Positions 1-9,261 of a stretch of 64,000 bases of DNA are shown here, in pieces; position 1 is the first letter of the stretch, and each line of letters opens with the position of its first letter. A program made the translations under genes and the position numbers. Source of the DNA: Vibrio coralliilyticus (lineage in GTDB: Bacteria > Pseudomonadota > Gammaproteobacteria > Enterobacterales > Vibrionaceae); NCBI RefSeq assembly GCF_024449095.1, contig NZ_CP024627.1:2046001-2110000 (forward strand). The letters run 5' to 3'. The notes beneath the pieces are model-generated. The model searched no databases and was not told where the DNA came from. It was given only the letters and a program-made list of their open reading frames with translations.

Positions 1-686
1 GGGACAAGCAAAGTCGAATAGACGGCTACGATACCCAAAACATTTGGCACAATATGGCGAGTGATGATTTTCCACTTACTCACACCACACACATGTGCCG
101 CTTCAATAAACTCTTTGCTGCGTAAGCTCAGAGTTTGACCACGAACAATACGCGCCATATCTAACCAAGCAATTGCACCAATCGCAACGAAGATAAGAAT
201 GATGTTACGACCGAAGAAGGTCACCAGTACAATGACGAGGAACATAAATGGAATCGCGTAAAGGATTTCCAAGATACGCATCATAATTCGGTCTGTCTTA
301 CCACCAATAAATCCTGAAGCCGCACCGTAAAGCGTACCGATCAATACCGCGACTAACGCACCCATTACACCGACCATCAATGAAATCCGGCCACCCACCA
401 AGGTACGAACATAAAGGTCTCGTCCTAAACTGTCGGTACCAAACCAGTGCTCCATCGAAGGGCCTGCGTGCATTGCATACCAATCAGTATCTTCGTAAGT
501 GTAAGGTGCTAGCATTGGCAGGAATATCACCGCCAAAGTGATGAGTAGAAGAACGAACAAGCTCACCATCGCTGCTTTATTACGCATAAAGCGAATGCGA
601 GCGTCTTGCCATAAACTGCGACCTTCAATTTCTAAGTTCTCTGAAAACTTTTCGATCGCTTCTAAATTCTCTTTTTTCGTTAACAT
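1..686 (-). CDS. oppC: Oligopeptide ABC transporter permease OppC (partial)
   Basis: Inner-membrane permease subunit of the oligopeptide importer, pairing with OppB to form the channel. About 228 N-terminal residues are present; the C-terminus lies beyond the left edge. Reading in from the start there is a charged cytoplasmic N-terminus, a first membrane segment, the OppC-typical stretch around HWFGTDSLGRDL, further membrane segments, and the ATPase-contacting EAA loop (EAAHVCGVSKW...HIVPN). The ATG at 684-686 has a GGAG Shine-Dalgarno and lies 14 bases after the oppB stop, so oppABC is one transcript; oppD and oppF are expected outside the window. Family assignment is firm; the peptide specificity is not visible. 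Confidence 0.93.
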   Translation of the reverse strand, partial: MLTKKENLEAIEKFSENLEIEGRSLWQDARIRFMRNKAAMVSLFVLLLITLAVIFLPMLAPYTYEDTDWYAMHAGPSMEHWFGTDSLGRDLYVRTLVGGRISLMVGVMGALVAVLIGTLYGAASGFIGGKTDRIMMRILEILYAIPFMFLVIVLVTFFGRNIILIFVAIGAIAWLDMARIVRGQTLSLRSKEFIEAAHVCGVSKWKIITRHIVPNVLGIVAVYSTLLV

Positions 687-700
687 AATGTGACTCCAAT

Positions 701-1621
701 TTAGTAGCGAATTTTTGGATCAATATACGCAAGTAAAATATCGACTACTGCGTTAAATAGGATGAATAAGAAACCAATAAGAATGGTTACACCCATAACC
801 AAAGAGTAATCGCGGTTAAATGCAGCGTTAACGAATAGCTTTCCGATTCCCGGTAAGCCAAAAATAGTTTCAATGACGACAGAACCCGTAATGATACCCA
901 CAAATGCAGGTCCCATATAAGATACGACAGGCAACAAAGCTGGCTTTAGAGCATGCTTAATTACGATGTATGTATAACTGAGACCTTTAGCTCGTGCTGT
1001 ACGGATAAAGTTACTGTTTAAGGTTTCAATCATCGAACCACGAGTGATACGAGCAAAAGTAGCAACGTATAACAGCGACATACCGACAACCGGTAATGCC
1101 ATGTATTTAAACGAACCATCTTGCCAGCCCCCAGCAGGGAACCAACCTAAGTTAATCGAGAAAATATAGATGAGTACTGGCGCCAACACGAAGGAAGGCA
1201 TCACGACCCCGAGCATCGCGGTCGCCATTATAGAATAGTCAAGCCACGTGTTTTGCCGTAGTGCAGCTATAGTTCCTACTGATACACCCAGTATGACGGT
1301 AAAGATAAAAGCAGCGAAGCCAACTTTAGCAGAAACGGGCAAAGCATCTGATATAAGCTCATTTACTGTAAAGTCTTTATATTTGAATGACGGCCCGAAA
1401 TCACCAGAAATGATATTTGTTAGGTACGTCGTATATTGCTCGAATACAGGCTTATCCAGGCCGTATTTAGCGTTGATATTAGCCATAACCTCTGGTGGAA
1501 GCGGACGCTCACTAGAGAATGGGTTACCAGGCGCGAAGCGCATAAGAAAGAAAGATACTGTGATCAATACCAACATAGTTGGGATCGCTTCAAATATCCT
1601 TTTCGCGATGAATTTAAGCAT
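701..1621 (-). CDS. oppB: Oligopeptide ABC transporter permease OppB
   Basis: 306-residue inner-membrane permease of the oligopeptide importer, the usual length for OppB. It opens with the classical N-terminus (MLKFIAKRIFEAIPTMLVL), has six predicted membrane spans, and carries the EAA loop (IRTARAKGLSYTYIVIKHALKPALLP) that docks to the ATPase. It sits between oppA (137 bases upstream, separated by a hairpin) and oppC (14 bases downstream). The start has a GAGTGAG Shine-Dalgarno. Imported peptides serve as nitrogen and carbon source, which suits a neighbourhood rich in secreted proteases. The assignment is from family sequence features and context. Confidence 0.95.
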   Translation of the reverse strand: MLKFIAKRIFEAIPTMLVLITVSFFLMRFAPGNPFSSERPLPPEVMANINAKYGLDKPVFEQYTTYLTNIISGDFGPSFKYKDFTVNELISDALPVSAKVGFAAFIFTVILGVSVGTIAALRQNTWLDYSIMATAMLGVVMPSFVLAPVLIYIFSINLGWFPAGGWQDGSFKYMALPVVGMSLLYVATFARITRGSMIETLNSNFIRTARAKGLSYTYIVIKHALKPALLPVVSYMGPAFVGIITGSVVIETIFGLPGIGKLFVNAAFNRDYSLVMGVTILIGFLFILFNAVVDILLAYIDPKIRY

Positions 1622-1699
1622 AAACTCACTCTTTCAGTCTGTGACGGTTAAAACAAAAGGTAACAATCCAAACCATTCCATAAGTTTGGACTGAAATAA

Positions 1700-1731
1700 G
1701 GCGCTACATGCGAGTTCTCACATGTAGTGCC
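1700..1731 (-). terminator. Hairpin between oppA and oppB (attenuator-like)
   Basis: An 11-base stem with one mismatch (1700-1710 against 1721-1731, 10-base loop) lies just after oppA, followed on the reverse strand by a T-rich stretch (TTATTT). Such intercistronic hairpins after binding-protein genes usually stabilise the upstream mRNA or partly terminate, giving excess OppA over the membrane subunits. The position and structure are seen; the function is inferred. Confidence 0.5.
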
Positions 1732-1758
1732 AAATTTTTATAGTTCTATCAGCTCAGA

Positions 1759-3390
1759 TTATTGAGCTTTGATGTAGAGGTCTTTCGAGAAGATCTTATC
1801 TTCTGCGTTATTTGATGGGTATCCACCAACATTGGTCGAAACAAGACGAGATGTTACATATTGGTAGATAGGAGCAATAGGCATATCACGTGCAAGCAGC
1901 TTCTCAGCTTCTACATACAGCGCTTCTCGCTCTGCATCAGAAGTCGCAGCCATCGCTTTTGCCATTACTTCATCATACTCTTTACTATGATACTTAGGAT
2001 CATTCGAGCTGTTATTAGACTGCATCAAAGATAGGAAAGACGATGCTTCGTTGTAATCACCACACCAACCTGCTCGCGTCACGTCAAAGTTACCTTGACG
2101 ACGTGTATCCAGATACGTCTTCCATTCTTGGTTTTCTAGAGAAACATTGACACCAAGAGATTTCTTCCACATTGACTGGATTGCAGTCGCAATCTTCTTG
2201 TGGTTTTCGGAGGTGTTGTACAACAGCGTGAATGACAGTGGATTTGACTTGTCAAAGCCCGCTTCAGCCAACAACTCTTTTGCTTCGGCTATACGTTGTT
2301 TTTGAGAAAGCGAGCCGTATTGAGGCAATTCAGGATTGAAACCTGCCGTAATTTCAGGAGTCAAGAAATAAGCTGGCTTCTGACCTTGACCAAGAATAGC
2401 ATTGGCAACCACATTACGATCTATAGCATAAGAAAGAGCCTTACGTACGCGAACGTCATCAAACGGTGCTTTCTTGTTATTAAAGCCGTAGTAGTAAGAA
2501 CATAGGTTGCCTTTCACTGAGACAAATTCAGGATGTTCTTTCTTCAGACGCTTAAAGTGTTCAATCGGAAGTTCGTTGGTGATTTGAATTTCACCAGACA
2601 AGAAACGGTTCATTTCTGCTACTTGGTTTTCGATAGGTAAGAAAGTTACCTTATCAAGTACCGTGTGTTCATTATCCCAGTAGTTTTCATTGCGCTTAAG
2701 TTCAATACGTTCATTGACAACCCAGTTATCTAAAACGAACGCACCATTACCCACAAAGTTTTCTGGTTTTGTCCACTTATCGCCAAATTTTTCAACAGTT
2801 GCTTGGTGTACAGGCTTAACTGTTGTATGACCCATCATCTTCACAAAGTAAGGCACTGGTGTTTCTAGTTCAACAACTAGAGTGTGCGCATCCACTGCTT
2901 TAACACCCAAAGATTCCTTGTCTTTTTTCCCTGCGATGATATCAGCTGCATTAACCATTGTGGTCATTTCTAGATACCATGCGTAAGGTGAGGCAGTCGC
3001 AGGGTCAACAACTCGCTTAAAGCTATAAACGAAATCATTAGCTGTTACAGGATCACCATTTGACCATTTCGCATCTTTGCGTAGATGGAAAGTAAACGTT
3101 TTGTTATCCGTAGTTTCCCAAGACTCTGCGACACCAGGAGTAGTATTACCATCCGCGTCTTGATTCACTAAGCCTTCTAACAAATCACGAATAACGTGAG
3201 ATTCAGGTACACCTTCTGTTTTATGAGGGTCAATCGACGCGACCTCAGTACCGTTACCACGAACTAGTTCTTGTTTTTCAGCTAACTGAGTTCCTGCAGG
3301 AACATCTGCAGCTAGTGTTGCGGTAGAAGTAGCGGCGACAGCCAGACCTGCACCTAGAAGAAGGGCTTGAGTGATTTTGTTCTTATACAT
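1759..3390 (-). CDS. oppA: Periplasmic oligopeptide-binding protein OppA
   Basis: 543-residue solute-binding protein (SBP_bac_5 family) that captures peptides in the periplasm and delivers them to OppBC. I chose the ATG at 3388-3390: it has TTGGAG upstream and places a clean Sec signal peptide (MYKNKITQALLLGAG..., cleavage after ATLA) at the N-terminus. An in-frame ATG 33 bases upstream has no good Shine-Dalgarno and would add a charged extension before the signal peptide. Family features include the opening GTEVASIDPHK, the KFTF-like HLRKDAKWSNGDPVTANDFVYSFKR block and the GFNNKKAPFDDVRVRKALSYAID block. First gene of the opp operon, divergent from volA. Confidence 0.95.
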   Translation of the reverse strand: MYKNKITQALLLGAGLAVAATSTATLAADVPAGTQLAEKQELVRGNGTEVASIDPHKTEGVPESHVIRDLLEGLVNQDADGNTTPGVAESWETTDNKTFTFHLRKDAKWSNGDPVTANDFVYSFKRVVDPATASPYAWYLEMTTMVNAADIIAGKKDKESLGVKAVDAHTLVVELETPVPYFVKMMGHTTVKPVHQATVEKFGDKWTKPENFVGNGAFVLDNWVVNERIELKRNENYWDNEHTVLDKVTFLPIENQVAEMNRFLSGEIQITNELPIEHFKRLKKEHPEFVSVKGNLCSYYYGFNNKKAPFDDVRVRKALSYAIDRNVVANAILGQGQKPAYFLTPEITAGFNPELPQYGSLSQKQRIAEAKELLAEAGFDKSNPLSFTLLYNTSENHKKIATAIQSMWKKSLGVNVSLENQEWKTYLDTRRQGNFDVTRAGWCGDYNEASSFLSLMQSNNSSNDPKYHSKEYDEVMAKAMAATSDAEREALYVEAEKLLARDMPIAPIYQYVTSRLVSTNVGGYPSNNAEDKIFSKDLYIKAQ

Positions 3391-4016
3391 GAGTAAAACT
3401 CCAAGTTTTTCATTTGCATCCATGACGTCTTCATAAGGCCACTAGAACGGACAGTGATTTAGATCTGTTTAGTGCAAAAATTAAGCACAAAAATCTAAAG
3501 CCCTATAAAGATTGCAGCACACATTATCAATCATCGGTGTAATTTGCCATAAAAATGTAGCGAAAAATCGTTTAATTCTCCGACCAGTGCAACATTTTGG
3601 TAAAAAACACTACTGAAAAAAGGATTCCCAGTTTATTAGAATAAGAAATTATTCAGACTTAGATTGAAATGCCAATTAATCTAATAAGACACCTGTTTTT
3701 AGCATCTTATTCTAAAGATTGTGCAAAAGTTTTAACAAAAGTTATGTAAGCAAGCTAACATTTAACTACTTTCGTCTTACCAAAATAGCATTCTGTGAAG
3801 TTAATCACTCTGTTGCACAAGATATATGCTCCGCTCCACACTTAGACACTCTTCTCGACCCATACATTTTTTTAACATCTCAATAACAATGGTTAAGTTT
3901 ATAAAAAATAAGTATTTTTAGGTTTTTATTAGCTTTTTTTAAGCTTAATCATTTGTGAGAGAGCCGTATGAGCATTCATATACCGCTACCCCCACAACTG
4001 TATAGGCACCTCTATT
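3391..4016. other. Intergenic region between divergent oppA and volA
   Basis: 626 bases without a convincing gene. It is strongly A+T-rich, especially about 3840-3960, and must hold the promoters for the opp operon (reverse) and for volA-fadL (forward). I see no clear operator, RNA gene or repeat. The forward start at 4017 has only a weak Shine-Dalgarno (AGGCACC). Confidence 0.6.
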
Positions 4017-6293
4017 ATGAGAAAGCTCAATATACTAGCTATCTCACTATCTGCCGCATTTATGCTCGCTGGCTGCGATGGTGAAGAAAGCACGACAGAA
4101 AACATTGCGGTACAAGTTCCATTTTCCTCTAACAGCATCCCAATGCCGAACGATGGCTATGGTTACGATGAGGATGGTACTATCTCCCTACCCAATGAAC
4201 CTTCCTCTATTCAAAATTACTCAACGCGCGAAGAGTACGAGGCCTACTACCAAAGTTTTGAAACCAGCTTTGCTGCAGTTGACGGTTGGGGACTCTGTGT
4301 GGAACCTATCGAGATCCCACTGGATAGCGTAAATTCGGGTCAAGTACCTGCTATAGACCCATCGTCGCTAGTAGGTAACGTACTGCTACTGGATAGTTCA
4401 GGAAATGAAATTGACGGTACCAAGCTGACAAGTGATGGTCGCCAGTTAACTATCCAGTGTAGTGCCGCCCTGCAACCTGGTACTTCCTACTACCTTGCTG
4501 TCACAAATGGCGTAAAAACCACTCAAGGCACGCCATTACAGCCTTCAAGCGGATTCACTCAACTACTTAATACATCTCCAAATGAATTAGATGAGCACGA
4601 ACAATGGCTACAAAGCACCACTCAAGAGGCTGTCGATGTTTACCACACAACTGCTAACCCACACAGCCTCGTTTATGCCGCTAAGTTTACGACCCAAAAT
4701 AGTTACGCCATTATTGACACCATAGTGGAACAAACTCGTACAAGTGTCCCAGCTCCAAGGGTTGATATGAGTTTGAGTACCGAAGATCACAAGATCGATA
4801 GAAAAAAGGGATGGGTGATAGTCTCCACTAAACTCACCACTAATAATTATTTACCCTTCACACAAGAAATTGCAGATAGTGAAGGCTGTACTTTAGACCG
4901 CTTCGACCCTATTGCAAGCTGCCCTTCTATGTATCGCTGGATGACCGGTGAGAATGGGGAAGCACTAACCAAGAAAGGGTTTGAAGAAAACGATACGAAA
5001 ATCCAAGTTTACAACGACTCTTCAACTTTAATTGACGTCGACTTTTACTTACCGAAGAATGACGATACCAATACCCCAGACAAAGCTGCGTCATTCATTG
5101 AAGATCTCACTAACCCTGTAGTTATCTTTAATCATGGTATTACCGCGGATAGAACATCGGCAGAGTTGATGGCGAAGAAGTACACGGATAACGGGTATAT
5201 CGTTGCTGCTATCGATATGCCTTACCATGGCAGTCGAATTGTAAATGACTCAAACGGTCTCCCGATTAGCGCCGCAATAGACAAGTCTTACTTTATTAAT
5301 ATTTCTTCACCGTTAGCGTTAAGAGCGAACTTACATCAAGCCGTCAGTGACTTTATTGGGCTGAGATGGGCCCTAAATTTTGGTCACCCAGACCAAGACC
5401 GAGAAGTACATCTCGTCGGCCACTCATTGGGCGGTATTATGTCAGTGATGACAACTGAAGCCACCTTTAGTCCAGATGGGACAACTGCCCCTTCAGAGGT
5501 CATCGAAGGCCTAGGATTAAAAACGTCCACTTTCGCCGTACCTGGTCAAGGTTTAGTTAACGTCACTTTATCTTCATTAACACTAGGGCCAGAGATGGAA
5601 CAATCCGTCAAGAAGTCCCCGGATGTGCAACGTGGCATTGCAGAAACCTTGCTGCCTAATTTATGTCAGCCTGAAAACAGCAACCAAGAATGTATTGAAG
5701 CGCTTGAAGCAAACTCTGATGCACTAGCAGATAGTATCACTATGTTAGAAGACGAGATTTATGCTGCCGTCATTCCAATCCTCCGTCAGGGTGTTCAACA
5801 GACCATTGATAGTTCGGATCCAGCGGGTAAAGTCTCTCGCCAACGCGAAGCTAAACAACCAACATTGCTGATTGAAGCAAAAGGCACCTGTCGAGGTACT
5901 TGTGAGATAGGGGACTACATGCCTGACACTGTGGTACCTAATTCAGCAGACAATAATACGATGACCGGCACAGAACCTTTGATTCGTGCTCTTGGATTGG
6001 AGCCTATTTTGGAGACGGCAAACGATCCAAATGGACTTAGAGGAGTAATCAGAGCAACTGTTGGTGGGCACGGCACATACCTCTTCCCTTATGAGGGGCC
6101 AATGGATGAAACTGGACTGCCTTCAATCTCTGAACTGGGTGCAGTGGAAGCCTCTCGTCAAACCCAACAAGATGCGGTTTTGGAAATGATCCAGACAAAA
6201 GGTGAAGATATCACTCTAGACGCAACTGATAATGAGAACATTATTGATACTAATGACTTTGATGATATAGCCCACAGTGAAGAGGTAAATTAA
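4017..6293 (+). CDS. volA: VolA-type surface lipoprotein lysophospholipase
   Basis: 758-residue lipase of the bacterial virulence-factor lipase family. The N-terminus is a lipoprotein signal with lipobox LAGC (acylated Cys20). The N-terminal domain has the family opening SNSIPMPNDGYGY; the alpha/beta hydrolase core has an HG oxyanion motif (VVIFNHGIT) and the nucleophile elbow GHSLGG with Ser470. A GGHGTYL motif near residue 690 is the likely catalytic His region. In V. cholerae, VolA is a surface lysophospholipase that frees fatty acids for FadL, and here fadL follows after 3 bases, so the same partnership is inferred. Odd point: residue +2 after the acylated Cys is Asp, the inner-membrane retention signal in E. 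coli, which does not fit a surface protein by that rule. Confidence 0.88.
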   Translation: MRKLNILAISLSAAFMLAGCDGEESTTENIAVQVPFSSNSIPMPNDGYGYDEDGTISLPNEPSSIQNYSTREEYEAYYQSFETSFAAVDGWGLCVEPIEIPLDSVNSGQVPAIDPSSLVGNVLLLDSSGNEIDGTKLTSDGRQLTIQCSAALQPGTSYYLAVTNGVKTTQGTPLQPSSGFTQLLNTSPNELDEHEQWLQSTTQEAVDVYHTTANPHSLVYAAKFTTQNSYAIIDTIVEQTRTSVPAPRVDMSLSTEDHKIDRKKGWVIVSTKLTTNNYLPFTQEIADSEGCTLDRFDPIASCPSMYRWMTGENGEALTKKGFEENDTKIQVYNDSSTLIDVDFYLPKNDDTNTPDKAASFIEDLTNPVVIFNHGITADRTSAELMAKKYTDNGYIVAAIDMPYHGSRIVNDSNGLPISAAIDKSYFINISSPLALRANLHQAVSDFIGLRWALNFGHPDQDREVHLVGHSLGGIMSVMTTEATFSPDGTTAPSEVIEGLGLKTSTFAVPGQGLVNVTLSSLTLGPEMEQSVKKSPDVQRGIAETLLPNLCQPENSNQECIEALEANSDALADSITMLEDEIYAAVIPILRQGVQQTIDSSDPAGKVSRQREAKQPTLLIEAKGTCRGTCEIGDYMPDTVVPNSADNNTMTGTEPLIRALGLEPILETANDPNGLRGVIRATVGGHGTYLFPYEGPMDETGLPSISELGAVEASRQTQQDAVLEMIQTKGEDITLDATDNENIIDTNDFDDIAHSEEVN

Positions 6294-6296
6294 TCC

Positions 6297-7493
6297 ATGA
6301 AAAAGATCGTAATCTACACATTACCTCTCGTTGCTCTACAAAGCCACGCAGCAGGCTTTCAGCTTAACGCCCAGTCAGCGACTGGCTTAGGGCGTGCCTA
6401 TGCCGGCGATGCCATTATTGCCGACAACGCTTCTGTTGTATCAAAAAACGCAGCAGCCATGAGCTTGATCGACAAGCCAATGTTTTCAGTCGGTGCAGTG
6501 AATATCGCCAGCCAAGTAGATTTCAGCAATATTCGCTACACGCCACCAAGCTCAACAACCCAAGTTATTGACGATACAGGACTCGATAACAGCACCTTGG
6601 TGCCTAACGCTCACCTTGTATACCCACTTGAGGGAACAAAGTGGACGCTAGGCGCGACGGTTCACTCAAACTTTGGTACCGACGTTGAATTTGAAGATAG
6701 CTTTGAAGCTCCGATCTTTGGTGGAAAAACTTACCTTAGCAGCATCAATGCTGGCTTTTCTGCGGCCTACCAGTTAAATGAAGCTTGGTCTCTTGGTGGT
6801 GGCATCGATATTATTTACGGTGAGGGTGAGATATCTCGGACACCTAATAGTGCTAACCCACTTCGGATTGATGCAGACGGCGTAGGACTTGGTTTCAACC
6901 TAGGTGTTGCCTATGTTGTCGATGAAAACAACCGATTTGGACTGTCGTACCGATACAGCCCTGAACTGACAGCCGAGGGCGACGTATATGCCTGGGAGCA
7001 AGGGAAGACTGATAGTGTCGATATTCCTCTTCCAGATATCGTTGAGTTCTCCGGCTATCACAAACTCAATGCTAAGTGGGCCGCACACTACAGCCTACAA
7101 TACGTTGCTTGGTCTGAGTTTGATAAGCTGACTTCGGAAAACTACAGTACATCGATTAAAGATTATGAATGGAAGAATGCAGGTCATGTTTCTGTTGGTG
7201 TAACACACTATCTAAACAAAGATATAGAGCTACGAGCAGGTTATATGTACGACCTTTCTCCTGTTGACCAAATCAGCTCGCTATCAATTCCTGATACTGA
7301 CAGACATTGGTTTACCTTTGGTGGCTCATACGCAGCAACGGATCAACTCACCTTAGACTTATCCATTGGTTATCTGACAGGCGAACAAGCAGCAATCAAT
7401 GAATCGCAAGCCATTGTTGACGAATACAACATCGAGGCAACGGTGAATGCCAGCGCTTGGTTATTTGGCGCACAACTGAACTACTCGTTCTAG
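6297..7493 (+). CDS. fadL: FadL-family outer-membrane fatty-acid transporter
   Basis: 398-residue outer-membrane beta-barrel that takes up long-chain fatty acids. A Sec signal peptide is followed by the hallmark mature N-terminus AAGFQLNAQSATGLGRAYAGDA, the hatch region of FadL proteins. The chain ends in an aromatic residue (LNYSF), typical of barrel proteins. The NPAAM motif common in the family appears here as KNAAAMS. It starts 3 bases after volA with a GAGG Shine-Dalgarno, so the two are cotranscribed: VolA releases fatty acids at the surface and this porin imports them. A strong terminator follows. Somewhat shorter than E. coli FadL, as is usual for Vibrio paralogues. Confidence 0.9.
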   Translation: MKKIVIYTLPLVALQSHAAGFQLNAQSATGLGRAYAGDAIIADNASVVSKNAAAMSLIDKPMFSVGAVNIASQVDFSNIRYTPPSSTTQVIDDTGLDNSTLVPNAHLVYPLEGTKWTLGATVHSNFGTDVEFEDSFEAPIFGGKTYLSSINAGFSAAYQLNEAWSLGGGIDIIYGEGEISRTPNSANPLRIDADGVGLGFNLGVAYVVDENNRFGLSYRYSPELTAEGDVYAWEQGKTDSVDIPLPDIVEFSGYHKLNAKWAAHYSLQYVAWSEFDKLTSENYSTSIKDYEWKNAGHVSVGVTHYLNKDIELRAGYMYDLSPVDQISSLSIPDTDRHWFTFGGSYAATDQLTLDLSIGYLTGEQAAINESQAIVDEYNIEATVNASAWLFGAQLNYSF

Positions 7494-7513
7494 ATTGCGA
7501 GTTGTTAACAATC

Positions 7514-7537
7514 AAAGCCAGCATCTCTGCTGGCTTT
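7514..7537 (+). terminator. Rho-independent terminator after fadL
   Basis: Perfect 10-base stem (7514-7523 with 7528-7537, AAAGCCAGCA / TGCTGGCTTT) with a TCTC loop and trailing T's, 21 bases after the fadL stop. It sits between convergent fadL and the decarboxylase gene, and the A's on the left arm could let it act in both directions. Confidence 0.85.
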
Positions 7538-7561
7538 TCTGAACTAAAAGTCAGCACCGCC

Positions 7562-9235
7562 CTAGCTAATCAAATAATCTGCAAACTCATCAATATGACA
7601 GCGCTTGGTGTACGGGTTCAAAAACACAGCTTTTTCTCCCGGTAATGGCAAACAATTCCCTAGTAAGTCGTAGTCGGTATGAGTGATGGACTCGACCCAA
7701 TTAGTGTTAAGCCCCTGCCTTTGCCGCTTAAGAAAATGATTTCGATGATAAAACGTGTTCTTTACCAAATCATCGACCGTAGCGTCACCTTGCTTGATGG
7801 ACAGTTCTTTTTCATATAGGTGCAACACTGAAACCGTGTCTTTAGGATAAAGTCGAAACGCGACAGATGGACCATGGTTACCTTCACACACCGCCTTACA
7901 TCCGGGTATTTCGCTCAGTCTCAGGCGAAAATAATTAGCGTTTTGTAGCCCATGTGCTAGCACAACCTGATAACCTTCTTTACCAAGGAACTGCAACGCA
8001 GAGTAAGCAGAAAACACACCGACCGCACCGCGCGAACACTCGATAGTTGATTGTAAATGCGTCTTTTGTTTAAGCTGAGATTCGAAATAAGAAAAGTAGC
8101 TTGGCTCTTGTCTTAAGTCTTCAAAATCCTTCTTGTCTCGTACCATTAACAAGCTCGAGGTATAAGGCGCGTAGCCCCACTTTTGAAAATCAACGGTAAA
8201 TGAATCGGCCTCTTTCAGACCAGCCATCATCTTCTTTAGGTATCGTACGCTGGTTAAAGTGGCGTTATTAATGGAGAGTGGATTGTCTTGAGTGTCGTAA
8301 TCCAGAAAAAACAATAAGCTCCAGCCTACCGCGGCATCGACGTGAATGTGAGGTTTGCGAGTCATTTCGTATTTGCGAGACAAGCGCTCAGACAAGTCAC
8401 GTACTCGTTTTACATCATCAATCGCAAATGTATCAGTAGTACCGCAAGTCAACATTATGGTTGGAACGACGACCCCTTGCTTGAAACAAGTCTCTAATTG
8501 ACACTCCAAATCATCAAGACAAATCTGATTATTTCGATTAATACGTACCCGAATAACCTGTCTTTCAAGGTCAAGCCCTAAAAGGGACAAGTTGGTCATA
8601 TTTGAGTAGTGCCCCGATTCAGAGTTGACCATACAAAATCGTCGCCCCGCCACTCCTTGTGATTTCGACTTTGGGAATGATTTACGTAACCCAAACAGGT
8701 AGCCATAAAGATTGCAAAAGGTGCCACCCTGAGTAAATAGGCCTCCAGCAATTTTCGGATCGTACCCAGCTAATCGGGCAATCTGACGTACGACCATTTT
8801 CTCTAGCTCTACAGCCATACCCGCATACTCGCTGTAGACTAAGTTTGGGTTTTTCAATGTCGCCAACATCGCCCCATGAATTGCAGGGTCACAAGGTGTC
8901 GAGATAACATTCTCAACCGACGTTGGATCTTGCCAATCTTTGCTGTGATGGGCAGCAAACAAAGCTAATGGATCAAATGCCTCTGCAGGCGCATGCATCC
9001 GCTCTGGAATATCGTCACGCTCACGCAGAGCTTTTTCCAATTGGCGATAATCTTGGGTGGAAAAAGGTGATTTTCTACTGGCAAGCATACTTACCTCAGG
9101 GGAGGCAAATAGGGGCCATAACCGCTTATCACGACTAAAAAAACGGCGAATCACCTCATTATATTTCTTCACATAATGGGGGGATAACGCATTCGCTTTT
9201 AAGCCATCTTTTTCGAGTGTTGCAGTATGGTTCAT
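7562..9235 (-). CDS. PLP-dependent group II amino-acid decarboxylase
   Basis: 557-residue pyridoxal-phosphate enzyme of the glutamate/aromatic amino-acid decarboxylase fold. Visible motifs are GGLFTQGGTFCNLYG (cofactor phosphate region), HVDAAVGW (Asp contacting the pyridine nitrogen) and DFQKWGYAPY, whose Lys (about residue 352) should form the Schiff base. The ATG at 9233-9235 is preferred: AGGAG lies six bases upstream, whereas it abuts the in-frame ATG at 9239-9241. The gene starts 26 bases after a chemoreceptor gene on the same strand, so they are probably cotranscribed. The substrate (glutamate, aspartate, tyrosine or another amino acid) cannot be told from sequence; the Lys region does not look like that of PanP aspartate decarboxylase. 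Confidence 0.8.
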   Translation of the reverse strand: MNHTATLEKDGLKANALSPHYVKKYNEVIRRFFSRDKRLWPLFASPEVSMLASRKSPFSTQDYRQLEKALRERDDIPERMHAPAEAFDPLALFAAHHSKDWQDPTSVENVISTPCDPAIHGAMLATLKNPNLVYSEYAGMAVELEKMVVRQIARLAGYDPKIAGGLFTQGGTFCNLYGYLFGLRKSFPKSKSQGVAGRRFCMVNSESGHYSNMTNLSLLGLDLERQVIRVRINRNNQICLDDLECQLETCFKQGVVVPTIMLTCGTTDTFAIDDVKRVRDLSERLSRKYEMTRKPHIHVDAAVGWSLLFFLDYDTQDNPLSINNATLTSVRYLKKMMAGLKEADSFTVDFQKWGYAPYTSSLLMVRDKKDFEDLRQEPSYFSYFESQLKQKTHLQSTIECSRGAVGVFSAYSALQFLGKEGYQVVLAHGLQNANYFRLRLSEIPGCKAVCEGNHGPSVAFRLYPKDTVSVLHLYEKELSIKQGDATVDDLVKNTFYHRNHFLKRQRQGLNTNWVESITHTDYDLLGNCLPLPGEKAVFLNPYTKRCHIDEFADYLIS

Positions 9236-9261
9236 ACCCATCTCCTAGTGGCTTAAAAGAG

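Noticed and set aside
1248..1694. 148-codon forward ORF inside oppB and its leader
   Set aside because: It lies antisense to a clear family member (oppB), has no Shine-Dalgarno and no domain; it is a shadow frame.
3388..3423. Longer OppA start at 3423
   Set aside because: It has no good Shine-Dalgarno and puts 11 residues before a standard signal peptide; the ATG at 3390 has TTGGAG.
7562..9235. PanP-type aspartate decarboxylase
   Set aside because: The Schiff-base region DFQKWGYAPY and flanks do not resemble the PanP pattern as I remember it, so no substrate-specific name is given.
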